64,000 nucleotides of DNA from Vicinamibacterales bacterium. Lineage in GTDB: Bacteria; Acidobacteriota; Vicinamibacteria; Vicinamibacterales; UBA2999. Shown here in pieces: positions 16,027 to 22,356 of this stretch (position 1 is its first letter; every line of letters begins with the position of its first letter). The notes beneath the pieces are model-generated. The model did not search any database, was not told the origin of the DNA, and saw only the letters and a program-made list of their open reading frames with translations. Location: positions 161,304-225,303 of the forward strand of contig JAWKHS010000011.1 of the NCBI GenBank assembly GCA_041394705.1, given 5' to 3'. The position numbers were made by a program, and so were the translations under genes.

Positions 16027-16887
16027 CTACGCCGAGACCGGCCGATGCGCCCGCAGGAACGACCGGATCTGACGTATCGCCAGGGGAATCCGCTCCTTGG
16101 GCTCCTTCCACGGGAACAGGCTGACCTCCGCCTTCGGCGCGAGCATCGCGCACTCCATGGCGACGTCGTACGGGTGCGCCGGCACGTCGTCCGGCAGCAC
16201 CAGCACGGGCGTCTGGCAGCCACGCACGAAGTCGCGCGTCACCGTGAAGACGAAATCGGGGTTGGTCTCGAACATCCGGACCACGAACTGCTCGGCCGTC
16301 TGCAACGTGATCTCCGGACGCTTCTCGGCAATCTGGGCGGGCCAGCCCTTCCAGAACGCGCCCGCGTAGCTCCGGTCGCGCATCTCCGGCCGCCAGCCCA
16401 CGGGCTGCGCCACCACGGCGGCCATGATCCGGTTCGGCGCGCGCTTCAACAGGTTCCAGATGAAGGGCCCGCCGATGCAGAAGCCCATCACCATGAACGT
16501 GTCGATGCCCAGGTGATCCATGAGCCCGATGTGGTCGTCCGCGTACGCCTCCCAAGGCCGATCGACTTCGACGGGGCCCGTGGACTGCCCGGCGGGTGCA
16601 TTCCGCAGGTCCGCCGTGATGCAGCGGTACTCGCCCCTGAACTCGCCGATCGCGTCGAAGGGATTCCCGCGCTTCAGGCCAGCCACCGTCGAGTTCAGCC
16701 CGCCGCCGGGCAGCATCATCAACGGGAGGCCGGACCCTTCCTCCTCGTAGTAGATGCGCACGGGCCCCTTCTGGAAGAACGTGCCCGGGCCCGTGGCGGC
16801 CGGTTGCTGCGCGAATACGCGCGAGGTGGCGGCCATCGCCGTCGCCGCGGCGCCGGTCTTCAGCAGCTTGCGTCTGATTGGATCCAC
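16027..16887 (-). CDS. Tat-exported alpha/beta hydrolase with a Cys in the nucleophile elbow
   Basis: A 286-residue protein with a Tat-type signal (RRKLLKTG, then a short hydrophobic run to VFAQ), so it should be exported folded. The alpha/beta-hydrolase core shows MMLPGGGLNST (oxyanion loop), ADLRNAPAGQS, and the nucleophile elbow GFCIGG with Cys137 where most members have Ser. A Cys there is known in dienelactone hydrolases. GGGAGG seven bases before a GTG at 16887 fixes the start. Longer frames upstream lack a signal. It is divergent from the ArsR gene, with 151 bp between. Substrate is unknown. Confidence 0.8.
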   Translation of the reverse strand: MDPIRRKLLKTGAAATAMAATSRVFAQQPAATGPGTFFQKGPVRIYYEEEGSGLPLMMLPGGGLNSTVAGLKRGNPFDAIGEFRGEYRCITADLRNAPAGQSTGPVEVDRPWEAYADDHIGLMDHLGIDTFMVMGFCIGGPFIWNLLKRAPNRIMAAVVAQPVGWRPEMRDRSYAGAFWKGWPAQIAEKRPEITLQTAEQFVVRMFETNPDFVFTVTRDFVRGCQTPVLVLPDDVPAHPYDVAMECAMLAPKAEVSLFPWKEPKERIPLAIRQIRSFLRAHRPVSA

Positions 16888-17024
16888 GTCGGTGCCTCCC
16901 TGCCAGTCGGCTGGACTGTGGATGTTAGGCTCCGGGCCGGGCATTGTCGAGCCCCGCCCAGTCGGACGCGCGGCCCGGCGGGGATGCCGCAGGCAGTCGC
17001 TTGCATCCTCACACCGGCCTGATC

Positions 17025-17030
17025 TAATAC
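17025..17030 (+). promoter_or_regulatory. Candidate -10 box of the ArsR-SRPBCC operon
   Basis: TAATAC ends eight bases before the ArsR ATG, so transcription would begin at or next to the start codon (leaderless). A poor -35 candidate, TTGCAT, lies at 17001-17006 with an 18-bp spacer. The box runs into the operator palindrome. Confidence 0.5.
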
Positions 17031-17048
17031 TGAACCACATGGTTCAGT
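17029..17048. promoter_or_regulatory. Palindromic operator over the ArsR start codon
   Basis: ACTGAACC (17029-17036) and GGTTCAGT (17041-17048) form a perfect 8-bp inverted repeat around ACAT, with the ATG inside the palindrome. ArsR-family dimers bind such 20-bp palindromes. Its position over the -10 edge and start codon suggests that the encoded regulator represses its own operon. Confidence 0.65.
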
Positions 17049-17404
17049 CTTTGGCGTCCCGCCTGGACGCCTCGTTCGCGGCGCTCGCCGACGTCACCCG
17101 ACGCGGCGTTCTGGAGCAGCTCGGACGGGCGGACGCGTCGATCACGGACCTGGCCGACAGGTTCGAGATGTCCCTCACGGGCATGAAGAAGCACGTGGGC
17201 GTCCTGGAGCAGGCCGGGCTCGTCATCACGGAGAAGGTCGGCCGCGTGCGCACCTGCCGGATCGGCCCGCACCGGCTGGAGGAAGCCGCCGCCTGGATCG
17301 AGCGGCATCGCCGGCGCTGGGACGCGCGCTTCGACGCGCTGGACACGGTCGTCGAAGCATTGGCACGCAAGGAGAAGGTTCATGGACGCCAGAAGAGAGG
17401 GTGA
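17039..17404 (+). CDS. ArsR family winged-helix transcriptional regulator
   Basis: A 121-residue regulator with an ArsR-type winged helix: LADVTRRGVLEQLGRADASITDLADRF, recognition helix SLTGMKKHVGVLEQAGLV, and wing VGRVRTCRIGPHRLEEA. There is no Cys metal site in the DNA-binding helix, so it is not an arsenic sensor. This subgroup is regularly paired with SRPBCC proteins. The start ATG lies in the palindromic operator. The 3' end overlaps the SRPBCC gene by 23 bases, so translation is probably coupled. A longer upstream frame has no support. Confidence 0.88.
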   Translation: MVQSLASRLDASFAALADVTRRGVLEQLGRADASITDLADRFEMSLTGMKKHVGVLEQAGLVITEKVGRVRTCRIGPHRLEEAAAWIERHRRRWDARFDALDTVVEALARKEKVHGRQKRG

Positions 17405-17885
17405 GGCCACGCCGATGGGGAACCGCACGACCGTGGAACGGACGTCCGACCGGGAGCTCGTCGTCACGCGCACGTTCAACGCGCCCGCGCGCATCGTGTT
17501 CGAGGCCTGGACCAGGGCCGAGCTGTTCACGCAGTGGTGGGTGCCGAAGTCGCTGGGCATGGTCCTGCGGTCCTGCGAGATGGATGTCCGTGTCGGGGGC
17601 ACGTACCGTCTCGTGTTCGAACCGGATGGGATGGCGTTCTTCGGCACGTACTTGGACGTGACACCGCCCTCGCGCCTCGTGTGGAGCAATGACGAAGGGG
17701 GCGAGGGTGGCCCGGTCACGACGGTGACCTTCGTGGATCAGGGCGGCACGACGCTGCTGACCCTGCACGAGCGCTACGCCTCGAAGGACGCGCTCGACGC
17801 CGCCGGCACCGGGGCGGCGGAGGCCCTGAGCGAGACGTTCGCGCAACTGGACGAGGTGCTCGTCACGCTGGGCGCGAGCGCCTGA
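17382..17885 (+). CDS. SRPBCC (AHSA1-like) ligand-binding protein
   Basis: A 167-residue START/Bet v1-fold protein: ELVVTRTFNAPARIVFEAWTRAELFTQWWVP at residues 25-55 is the family signature (helix-grip entry with W-W), followed by GGTYRLVF, FFGTYLDVTPPSRLVW and a C-terminal helix (AEALSETFAQLDEVL). Such proteins bind hydrophobic ligands, and those paired with ArsR regulators may supply the signal the regulator senses. GAAGG lies 5-8 bases before the ATG, inside the ArsR coding region. An internal ATG at 17415 is an alternative start. Confidence 0.88.
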   Translation: MDARREGEATPMGNRTTVERTSDRELVVTRTFNAPARIVFEAWTRAELFTQWWVPKSLGMVLRSCEMDVRVGGTYRLVFEPDGMAFFGTYLDVTPPSRLVWSNDEGGEGGPVTTVTFVDQGGTTLLTLHERYASKDALDAAGTGAAEALSETFAQLDEVLVTLGASA

Positions 17886-17963
17886 CGGTCGAGACGATCC
17901 GACGTGATTGGGTGCGGGTGCCTCATACACACCACCTCGCCTCTGTCACAGGCACGATCGGCT

Positions 17964-18015
17964 CTTCAACCGCTAGCTCGGCGGCGGGTCTCGCCGCACA
18001 GCCAGTCCATGAGGC
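17964..18015 (-). repeat. attC-like imperfect palindrome at the 3' end of the DHFR-family gene
   Basis: Read on the minus strand, GCCTCAT (18015-18009) and GTTGAAG (17970-17964) resemble the outer core sites of an integron attC. They flank a symmetrical stem with a perfect GCGGCG/CGCCGC hairpin (17981-17986/17992-17997) and internal mismatches. The gene's stop lies inside. It could be only a terminator. The attC reading rests on the similar elements downstream of the next two genes. Confidence 0.3.
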
Positions 18016-18557
18016 ACTTCATAGCGAAGCTCGGCAAAGCCAGTTCCGACTTGTCTCGCGGACACGAGCCGCAGGGGCGGCGACGTCAGTCGGCGTGGAA
18101 ACAACGGCTTGCCGCGTCCCAACGTCACCGAGCCGATCTGCACGATCACTTCGTCGAGTAGACCCGCGTCGTGAAACTGCCCGGCGAGATCGCCGCCACC
18201 GACGATCCAGATGTTCGCCCCACCCGCCGCCCGTCTCATGGATTCGTGCACGGGCCGGACGTCGCCGCTGACCACTCGCACGTCCGCACCGGGCGCCGGC
18301 GCCAGGGCACGCGAGGAGAAGACCCACGTCGGCTGCGCGTAGGGCCAGGCGCTGCCCATCTGTTCTTCGATGGTGTGCGCGTGGCGGAGCATCCACTCGT
18401 AGGTGGATGAGCCCATGGCGAGCGCACCCACGTCGCCGATGAACGCCGGATAGCTGGTGTCGTTCACGTCGCCCAGGGGAAACAGCCAGTCCAAGGAATC
18501 ATCCTCAGTGGCGATGAAGCCGTCGAGGCTCGACGCCGTGAAGTACTGGGTCTTCAT
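17973..18557 (-). CDS. DHFR/RibD-family reductase
   Basis: A 194-residue dihydrofolate reductase-fold protein: MKTQYFTASSLDGFIATEDDSLDWL, MGSSTYEWML, PTWVFSSRAL, GANIWIVGGGDLAGQFHDAGLLDEV and LRYEV. Such RibD-C-like proteins are NADPH-dependent reductases of mostly unknown substrate and are frequent integron-cassette cargo. It is a diverged relative of the broken copy at 15413-15999. The last dozen residues after LRYEV look like read-through into the palindrome that contains the stop. The start is the ATG of MKTQYF, and upstream codons in frame lack family similarity. Base composition is lower in G+C than its neighbours. Confidence 0.82.
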   Translation of the reverse strand: MKTQYFTASSLDGFIATEDDSLDWLFPLGDVNDTSYPAFIGDVGALAMGSSTYEWMLRHAHTIEEQMGSAWPYAQPTWVFSSRALAPAPGADVRVVSGDVRPVHESMRRAAGGANIWIVGGGDLAGQFHDAGLLDEVIVQIGSVTLGRGKPLFPRRLTSPPLRLVSARQVGTGFAELRYEVPHGLAVRRDPPPS

Positions 18558-18668
18558 GCGGCGCATTGTACTGGCGTCAGGCCCAGTCCGCGTGGCGAGA
18601 ACCCACCCGATGGCACTGCGCAACGGCACGGTCCCACGACACGCGTCCGTCGGGCGCATAGCGTCCCG

Positions 18669-18734
18669 TCCTAACGCTCATTTCGTTCGTGCAAGTCCGG
18701 TGGGGGCGTTCCCTCGAATGGATTGCTGTCAGGC
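18669..18734 (-). repeat. attC-like imperfect palindrome overlapping the DinB 3' end
   Basis: On the minus strand, GCCTGAC (18734-18728) is followed by AATCCATTCGAGG, close to the attC left-arm consensus as I remember it. The other end reads GAGCGTTAGGA, with GTTAGGA (18675-18669) close to the GTTRRRY core. The two arms are partly complementary. The DinB stop codon lies within the right core. A covariance-model search is needed. Confidence 0.4.
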
Positions 18735-19066
18735 GCTGGCACGCCGGCCAGACGCCGCAGTGTCGCGATTTGACCTGTGTGCGCCAGGACGTCGGAGAGC
18801 GGCCCGTTGATGACTGGCCAGAATGGCTTCCCCAGCATCTCGATGGACAGGAGCGCCGACTCGTCCCTCTGTGAGACCTCGTCTTGCAGCCTCCCGATCA
18901 GGTCGAGCGCCCCCTCGCGCAAGAGGCTCGCGCCGGTTGGCTTGCTCGGACCCTCGAGGCCAGCCGCACAGCAGGTCCAATGCACCAAGTCCCACACGTG
19001 TTCCACGGTTTCGCCGATGCTCCGCGCGCCGTCGCACGGTCTGAACGCGTAGTGATCTTCCGTCAA
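18671..19066 (-). CDS. DinB-like protein, N-terminally truncated
   Basis: A 131-residue reading frame with DinB four-helix-bundle features: SIGETVEHVWDLVHW (first metal-site helix with His), a Glu/Arg-rich second helix, and GPLSDVLAHTGQIATLRRLAG (His of the last helix and the usual RR-GVP ending). Full DinB proteins begin with another 20-35 residues forming helix 1. Here the frame opens with a TTG inside a presumed recombination core, and no ATG or GTG exists upstream before the antitoxin's stop. It is likely a truncated or decayed cassette gene. Intact members are metal-dependent thiol transferases or damage-inducible proteins. Confidence 0.55.
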   Translation of the reverse strand: MTEDHYAFRPCDGARSIGETVEHVWDLVHWTCCAAGLEGPSKPTGASLLREGALDLIGRLQDEVSQRDESALLSIEMLGKPFWPVINGPLSDVLAHTGQIATLRRLAGVPAPDSNPFEGTPPPDLHERNER

Positions 19067-19147
19067 CCCGCCGAGAAGGGTCGACTGGCCGCCAGTTGCG
19101 CTCGCACTCGCGACACGGGGCGCGTCGGCTGCATTTGGTGGTTATGC
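19061..19147 (-). repeat. attC-like element between antitoxin and DinB genes
   Basis: On the minus strand, GCATAAC (19147-19141) contains the antitoxin's TAA stop and is followed by CACCAAATGCAGCCGACG. The GCCGACG matches the left arm of attC sites as I recall it. After a loop of about 40 nt, a partly complementary arm (GTCGACC) ends in GTTGACG (19067-19061), where the DinB frame begins. Length (87 nt) and layout fit an attC site, but the right arm is weak. Confidence 0.45.
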
Positions 19148-19402
19148 CGCAGGTTCTGAAGACACGACCCATCCGGGAAACACCAGCACGCCAGGATGAC
19201 AGTTGAGCGCACGACCGAGGGTCTTCGCGCGCTCAACACCCAAGCGCACCCGATCGTTCTCAATCGCTGAGATCGTGGCTTGAGAGATGCCCGCGCGCTT
19301 CGCAAGGTCGTTCTGGCTCAACCCCTGAAGTTCCCGAACGATTCGCACGGATTCCCCGACGGTAACGCTCACCCGCTGTCGTGCGGCCCGATAGCCCTTC
19401 AT
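19142..19402 (-). CDS. XRE-family antitoxin of a HigBA-like module
   Basis: An 86-residue helix-turn-helix protein: VGESVRIVRELQGLSQNDLAKRAGISQATISAIENDRVRLGVERAKTLGRALNCHPGVLV is a standard Cro/CI-type HTH with a DNA-recognition helix near residues 40-52. It lies directly downstream of a RelE-like toxin gene, the reversed toxin-first order of HigBA modules. GGAGG seven bases before the ATG supports the start, four bases after the toxin stop. As antitoxin it should bind the toxin and repress the operon. Its stop codon lies inside the attC-like core, as in integron cassettes. Confidence 0.85.
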   Translation of the reverse strand: MKGYRAARQRVSVTVGESVRIVRELQGLSQNDLAKRAGISQATISAIENDRVRLGVERAKTLGRALNCHPGVLVFPGWVVSSEPAA

Positions 19403-19406
19403 TTCA

Positions 19407-19685
19407 TTACCTCCGGTAGTCGTGAGCCGTGATCGTCTCGACGTAGTATGTCAACCGCTCGAGGTCGAGCCGGTAGATCACACGCCATTGATCGCCGAGC
19501 CGCGAGGAGCGGAACCCCTTCCACTTGCCAGCGAGCGTCTCGTCGTGGAACCCCTTGATCAGGCGCACCCCGGGTGGGCCGGATAGCCTGGCGATGTCTT
19601 TCCACTTTTCGTAGCGCTTGAGGATCTCGCGGGGCATCTTGGCCACCTGCCGGTCCAGTCGACCGTGCTCCAAGATTGCCCACAC
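19407..19685 (-). CDS. RelE/HigB-like mRNA interferase toxin
   Basis: A 92-residue basic protein with the RelE/ParE-superfamily pattern: an N-terminal helix with many Lys/Arg (HGRLDRQVAKMPREILKRYEKWKD), GPPGVRLIKGFHDETLAGKWKGFRSSRL, then DQWRVIYRLD and YYVETITAHDYRR, the last segment typical of ribosome-dependent RNases. It starts with GTG and precedes the XRE antitoxin by four bases. A TTGACA (19716-19721, minus strand) upstream may be part of its promoter. The expected activity is translation-coupled mRNA cleavage, held in check by the antitoxin. Confidence 0.82.
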   Translation of the reverse strand: MWAILEHGRLDRQVAKMPREILKRYEKWKDIARLSGPPGVRLIKGFHDETLAGKWKGFRSSRLGDQWRVIYRLDLERLTYYVETITAHDYRR

Positions 19686-19749
19686 GCGTCAAGTGTGCCC
19701 ATGTCATATTTGGGATGTCAAGGGCAGCCCCGCAGGTTGGCGAGGGCGA

Positions 19750-19770
19750 CGCGATCGGCCCACGATCGCG
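19750..19770 (-). terminator. Hairpin after the MscS-CNBD gene
   Basis: CGCGATCG (19750-19757) pairs perfectly with CGATCGCG (19763-19770) around a 5-nt loop, 23 bases past the MscS stop. It fits a terminator for the carbonic anhydrase-cyclase-channel run, although no T-tract follows. Confidence 0.5.
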
Positions 19771-19793
19771 CGCACTCCCTCCGAAGATCCGGC

Positions 19794-21215
19794 TCAGACC
19801 TTCAGGAACGCCTTGATGCGCGACAGCAGCGACACGGGCACCGGGGCGTCCACGCGCGCTTCGTCGGCGGCGGCCTTCGCGGACGCCAGCCCGGACCGCC
19901 TGGCGGATACCGTCGCACTCACGTGCTCCACGAGGCCCGGGCGGCGGACGGCCAGGTCGCGGAAGCGCTCGGCCGTGATCTCGAGGAGCGTGGCGTCGGT
20001 CAGGGCCGTCACCGTCGCGGTCCGCGGATCGCCCGTCAGCATCGACATCTCGCCGAAGAACCCGCCGGCGCTCGTCACCGCCACTTCCTGGCCCGACGGC
20101 TCCAGCGTGATTCGCACCCGGCCCTCGAGCACCACGAACATGCTCTCGCCCGCATCGCCCTGGCGGACGATCCGCTCGCCGGCGCCGTACAGGTGCTCCT
20201 CGCACGCATCGGCCAGCCGCACGCGCTCGATGTCGTCCAGTTCGCTGAAGAGGTCCACCGCGCCCAGCCGGTTGGCCAGGTGCTGGACGTGCGCGGGCGT
20301 CCGGCCCGTCTCCTCGGTGCGGTGGTATTCCACCTGCTGCGGGAACGGGATCTCGATGCCGTGGCGCTTGAACGAGTACCAGATGTTCGTCCGCACCTGG
20401 TCGCGGGCGACGTTGTCGCGCGCGTAGTCGTCGATCCAGAACTGGACGCGGAACACCAGCGCGGAGGAGCCGAAGTCGTCGAAGATCACGTTCGGCGCCG
20501 GATCCCGCAGCACGAGCGGCGCGTTCTCCAGGGCCTCGTACAGCGCCTTCTTCACGTAGTTCGGGGGCACCGCGTAGGCCGCGCCGATCTCCACGTCGAT
20601 ACGCGTGGGGATCGTGGGCTCCGAGTAGTTCAGGATCGGGTCCTTGGACGCGACGCTGTTCGGCACCACCGCGAACTGCCCGGCCTTCGTCAGGAGCTTC
20701 GTGGCCCGCCAGGTCACTTCTTCGACCTTGCCTTCGTAGTCGCCCACGCGCACCCACTGGCCCACGCGGAACGGCTTCTCGATCTGGATCGCCAGCCCCG
20801 CGAACAGGTTCCCCAGCGTGTCCTGCAGCGCGAAGCCCACCACCACCGCGCCGACGGCGGAGGTCGTGAGCAGCTTCTCGTCGAGCAGCAGCGTGGCCGC
20901 CAGGCCGAACACGCCGATGACGATCACGTCCTGCACGATGGCCGGGACGCGGTCCGACACGCGGCTCACGCGCCACGGGTTGAACACCAGCGAGACGGCC
21001 GCGATGATCGTCGCGGCCACGAGCAGCAGCTTCGCCAGGCTGCCCACCAGCGCGGGATCGCCCACGCCCTGGCCCACGGCCACCTGCAGCCCCAGCGCCG
21101 CCACGAGGAGGACGGTGGCGAAGCCCAGCCGCCCCCGCAGGAAGCGGTTGCGCACGGCGGCCAGCGCGACCAGCGCGAGGCCGAGCGCGGCGGCGATGAC
21201 GAGCGTCAGCGGCAC
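19794..21215 (-). CDS. MscS-family channel fused to a cyclic-nucleotide-binding domain
   Basis: A 473-residue protein with four hydrophobic helices in the first 125 residues. The MscS pore and beta domain follow: GFALQDTLGNLFAGLAIQIEKPFRVGQWV, then DYEGKVEEVTWRATKLLT and VVPNS. Residues about 335-455 are a cyclic-nucleotide-binding domain whose phosphate-binding cassette is intact (FFGEMSMLTGDPRTATV, with the Glu and Arg that contact cNMP). Such bacterial channels (bCNG type) open or close on cAMP rather than tension. It is the last gene of the run that also encodes a predicted adenylate cyclase, so cAMP is the likely ligand. A hairpin follows the stop. Confidence 0.9.
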   Translation of the reverse strand: MPLTLVIAAALGLALVALAAVRNRFLRGRLGFATVLLVAALGLQVAVGQGVGDPALVGSLAKLLLVAATIIAAVSLVFNPWRVSRVSDRVPAIVQDVIVIGVFGLAATLLLDEKLLTTSAVGAVVVGFALQDTLGNLFAGLAIQIEKPFRVGQWVRVGDYEGKVEEVTWRATKLLTKAGQFAVVPNSVASKDPILNYSEPTIPTRIDVEIGAAYAVPPNYVKKALYEALENAPLVLRDPAPNVIFDDFGSSALVFRVQFWIDDYARDNVARDQVRTNIWYSFKRHGIEIPFPQQVEYHRTEETGRTPAHVQHLANRLGAVDLFSELDDIERVRLADACEEHLYGAGERIVRQGDAGESMFVVLEGRVRITLEPSGQEVAVTSAGGFFGEMSMLTGDPRTATVTALTDATLLEITAERFRDLAVRRPGLVEHVSATVSARRSGLASAKAAADEARVDAPVPVSLLSRIKAFLKV

Positions 21216-21255
21216 AGCAGGTGGCGCACGGATGATCCCTTCGTCCGGCGTCGCC

Positions 21256-22356
21256 CTACTTCAGCCCGCCCGCCTTCTTGAACGCGGCCACGTCCGCGGC
21301 GCTCACCGTGACGGTGACGGGCGCGGGATTCCCGCCGCCCTTCGCGTTGGACTCCTGGCCGGCCCCGCGGGCGGAGGCGGACCCCGTCACCTGCGCGGAC
21401 TTCTTCTCCCCGCCGCCCGGCCGCAGCGACGCGCCGAGCCCGCCCAGGCCCTTCTTCTTGGGCTCCTCGGCGGGCTTGGTGGCGCCGGCGGCTCCAGAGG
21501 TGCCACCCACGATCGTGGCGATCTCCGTCACGGCCACCGGCTTGTAGGTGATCGTCGACGTGTAGCGGGCCTCCACCGTGGCCGTGGACGTGAGCTTCGC
21601 CGACGCGATCTGCTTCGTCATCTTGTCGATGCGTTCCTTCGTCTCCGGGTGGGAGGCGAAGAGGCCGTTCTTCTCGGCGGTGTTGGTGGCCTTGTTGCGC
21701 TCCATCAGCATGTTCAGGAACCCGATCATGCCGGTCGGCGCGTACCCCACCGTGTTGGCGAGCACGATGCCCTTCTCGTCGGCTTCCAGTTCGTCGCCAC
21801 GGCCGAATCCCTGGTCGACGATCTCGTACGCCTTGTCGGCCAGCTTGTTCATGAGCGCGCCCGACATCTTCTCGTCGGCGCCCATCTGCACCAGCTTGCC
21901 CTTCTGGATGGCGCGGATGGTGTGCTTCTCGGTCACGTGGATGATCTCGTGGCCCAGCACGCCGGCCAGCTCCGACTCGCTCTTCAGGTTCGCCAGCGCG
22001 CCCTTGGTGATGTGCACGTAGCCGCCGGGCGCGGCGAACGCGTTCACGGCGTCGGTGTCCAGCACGATGAACTTCCACTGCAGGTTCGGCCGGCTGCTCA
22101 CCTGCGCCAGCGCCGTCCCCACCAGCGCCACGTACTTGTGCACCGCCTGGCTCTGGACCACGCCGTAGCGGGTGCGGACACGCTGGCTGACCTCCGCACC
22201 GAGTTGGGCTTCCTCGGCCTCGGTCATCTCGATGTCCTTGAACTGCTGCGCCCGCTTCAGCGCCCCGCCGAGCTTGCCGAGCTGGGCGGCCGCCGGAACG
22301 GGCGCCGCCGCCAGGGCCGCGCCGAGGGTGAGTGCCACCAGTGCCTGTCGCTTCAT
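21256..22356 (-). CDS. Exported M48 family metalloprotease
   Basis: A 366-residue protein with a signal peptide (residues 1-24, ending AAAQ). The zinc motif is H136-EIIH140 (GHEIIHVTEKH), with the third ligand Glu189 in DELEAD and upstream APGGYVHITKGAL typical of M48C/BepA-like periplasmic proteases. A substrate-cleft segment (LFASHPETKERI) follows. The C-terminal 100 residues are a low-complexity Lys/Gly/Ala tail. BepA-like enzymes act in outer-membrane quality control. Its start overlaps the cyclase stop (ATGA), so the two are translationally coupled, an unexplained partnership. It precedes the MscS-CNBD gene by 40 bp. Confidence 0.9.
   Translation of the reverse strand: MKRQALVALTLGAALAAAPVPAAAQLGKLGGALKRAQQFKDIEMTEAEEAQLGAEVSQRVRTRYGVVQSQAVHKYVALVGTALAQVSSRPNLQWKFIVLDTDAVNAFAAPGGYVHITKGALANLKSESELAGVLGHEIIHVTEKHTIRAIQKGKLVQMGADEKMSGALMNKLADKAYEIVDQGFGRGDELEADEKGIVLANTVGYAPTGMIGFLNMLMERNKATNTAEKNGLFASHPETKERIDKMTKQIASAKLTSTATVEARYTSTITYKPVAVTEIATIVGGTSGAAGATKPAEEPKKKGLGGLGASLRPGGGEKKSAQVTGSASARGAGQESNAKGGGNPAPVTVTVSAADVAAFKKAGGLK

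Noticed and set aside
19063..19305. An 80-codon minus-strand frame encoding an NHQMQPT-like peptide
   Set aside because: It reads out of frame through the antitoxin gene and into the attC-like element. Peptides of this sort arise from translating such repeats.
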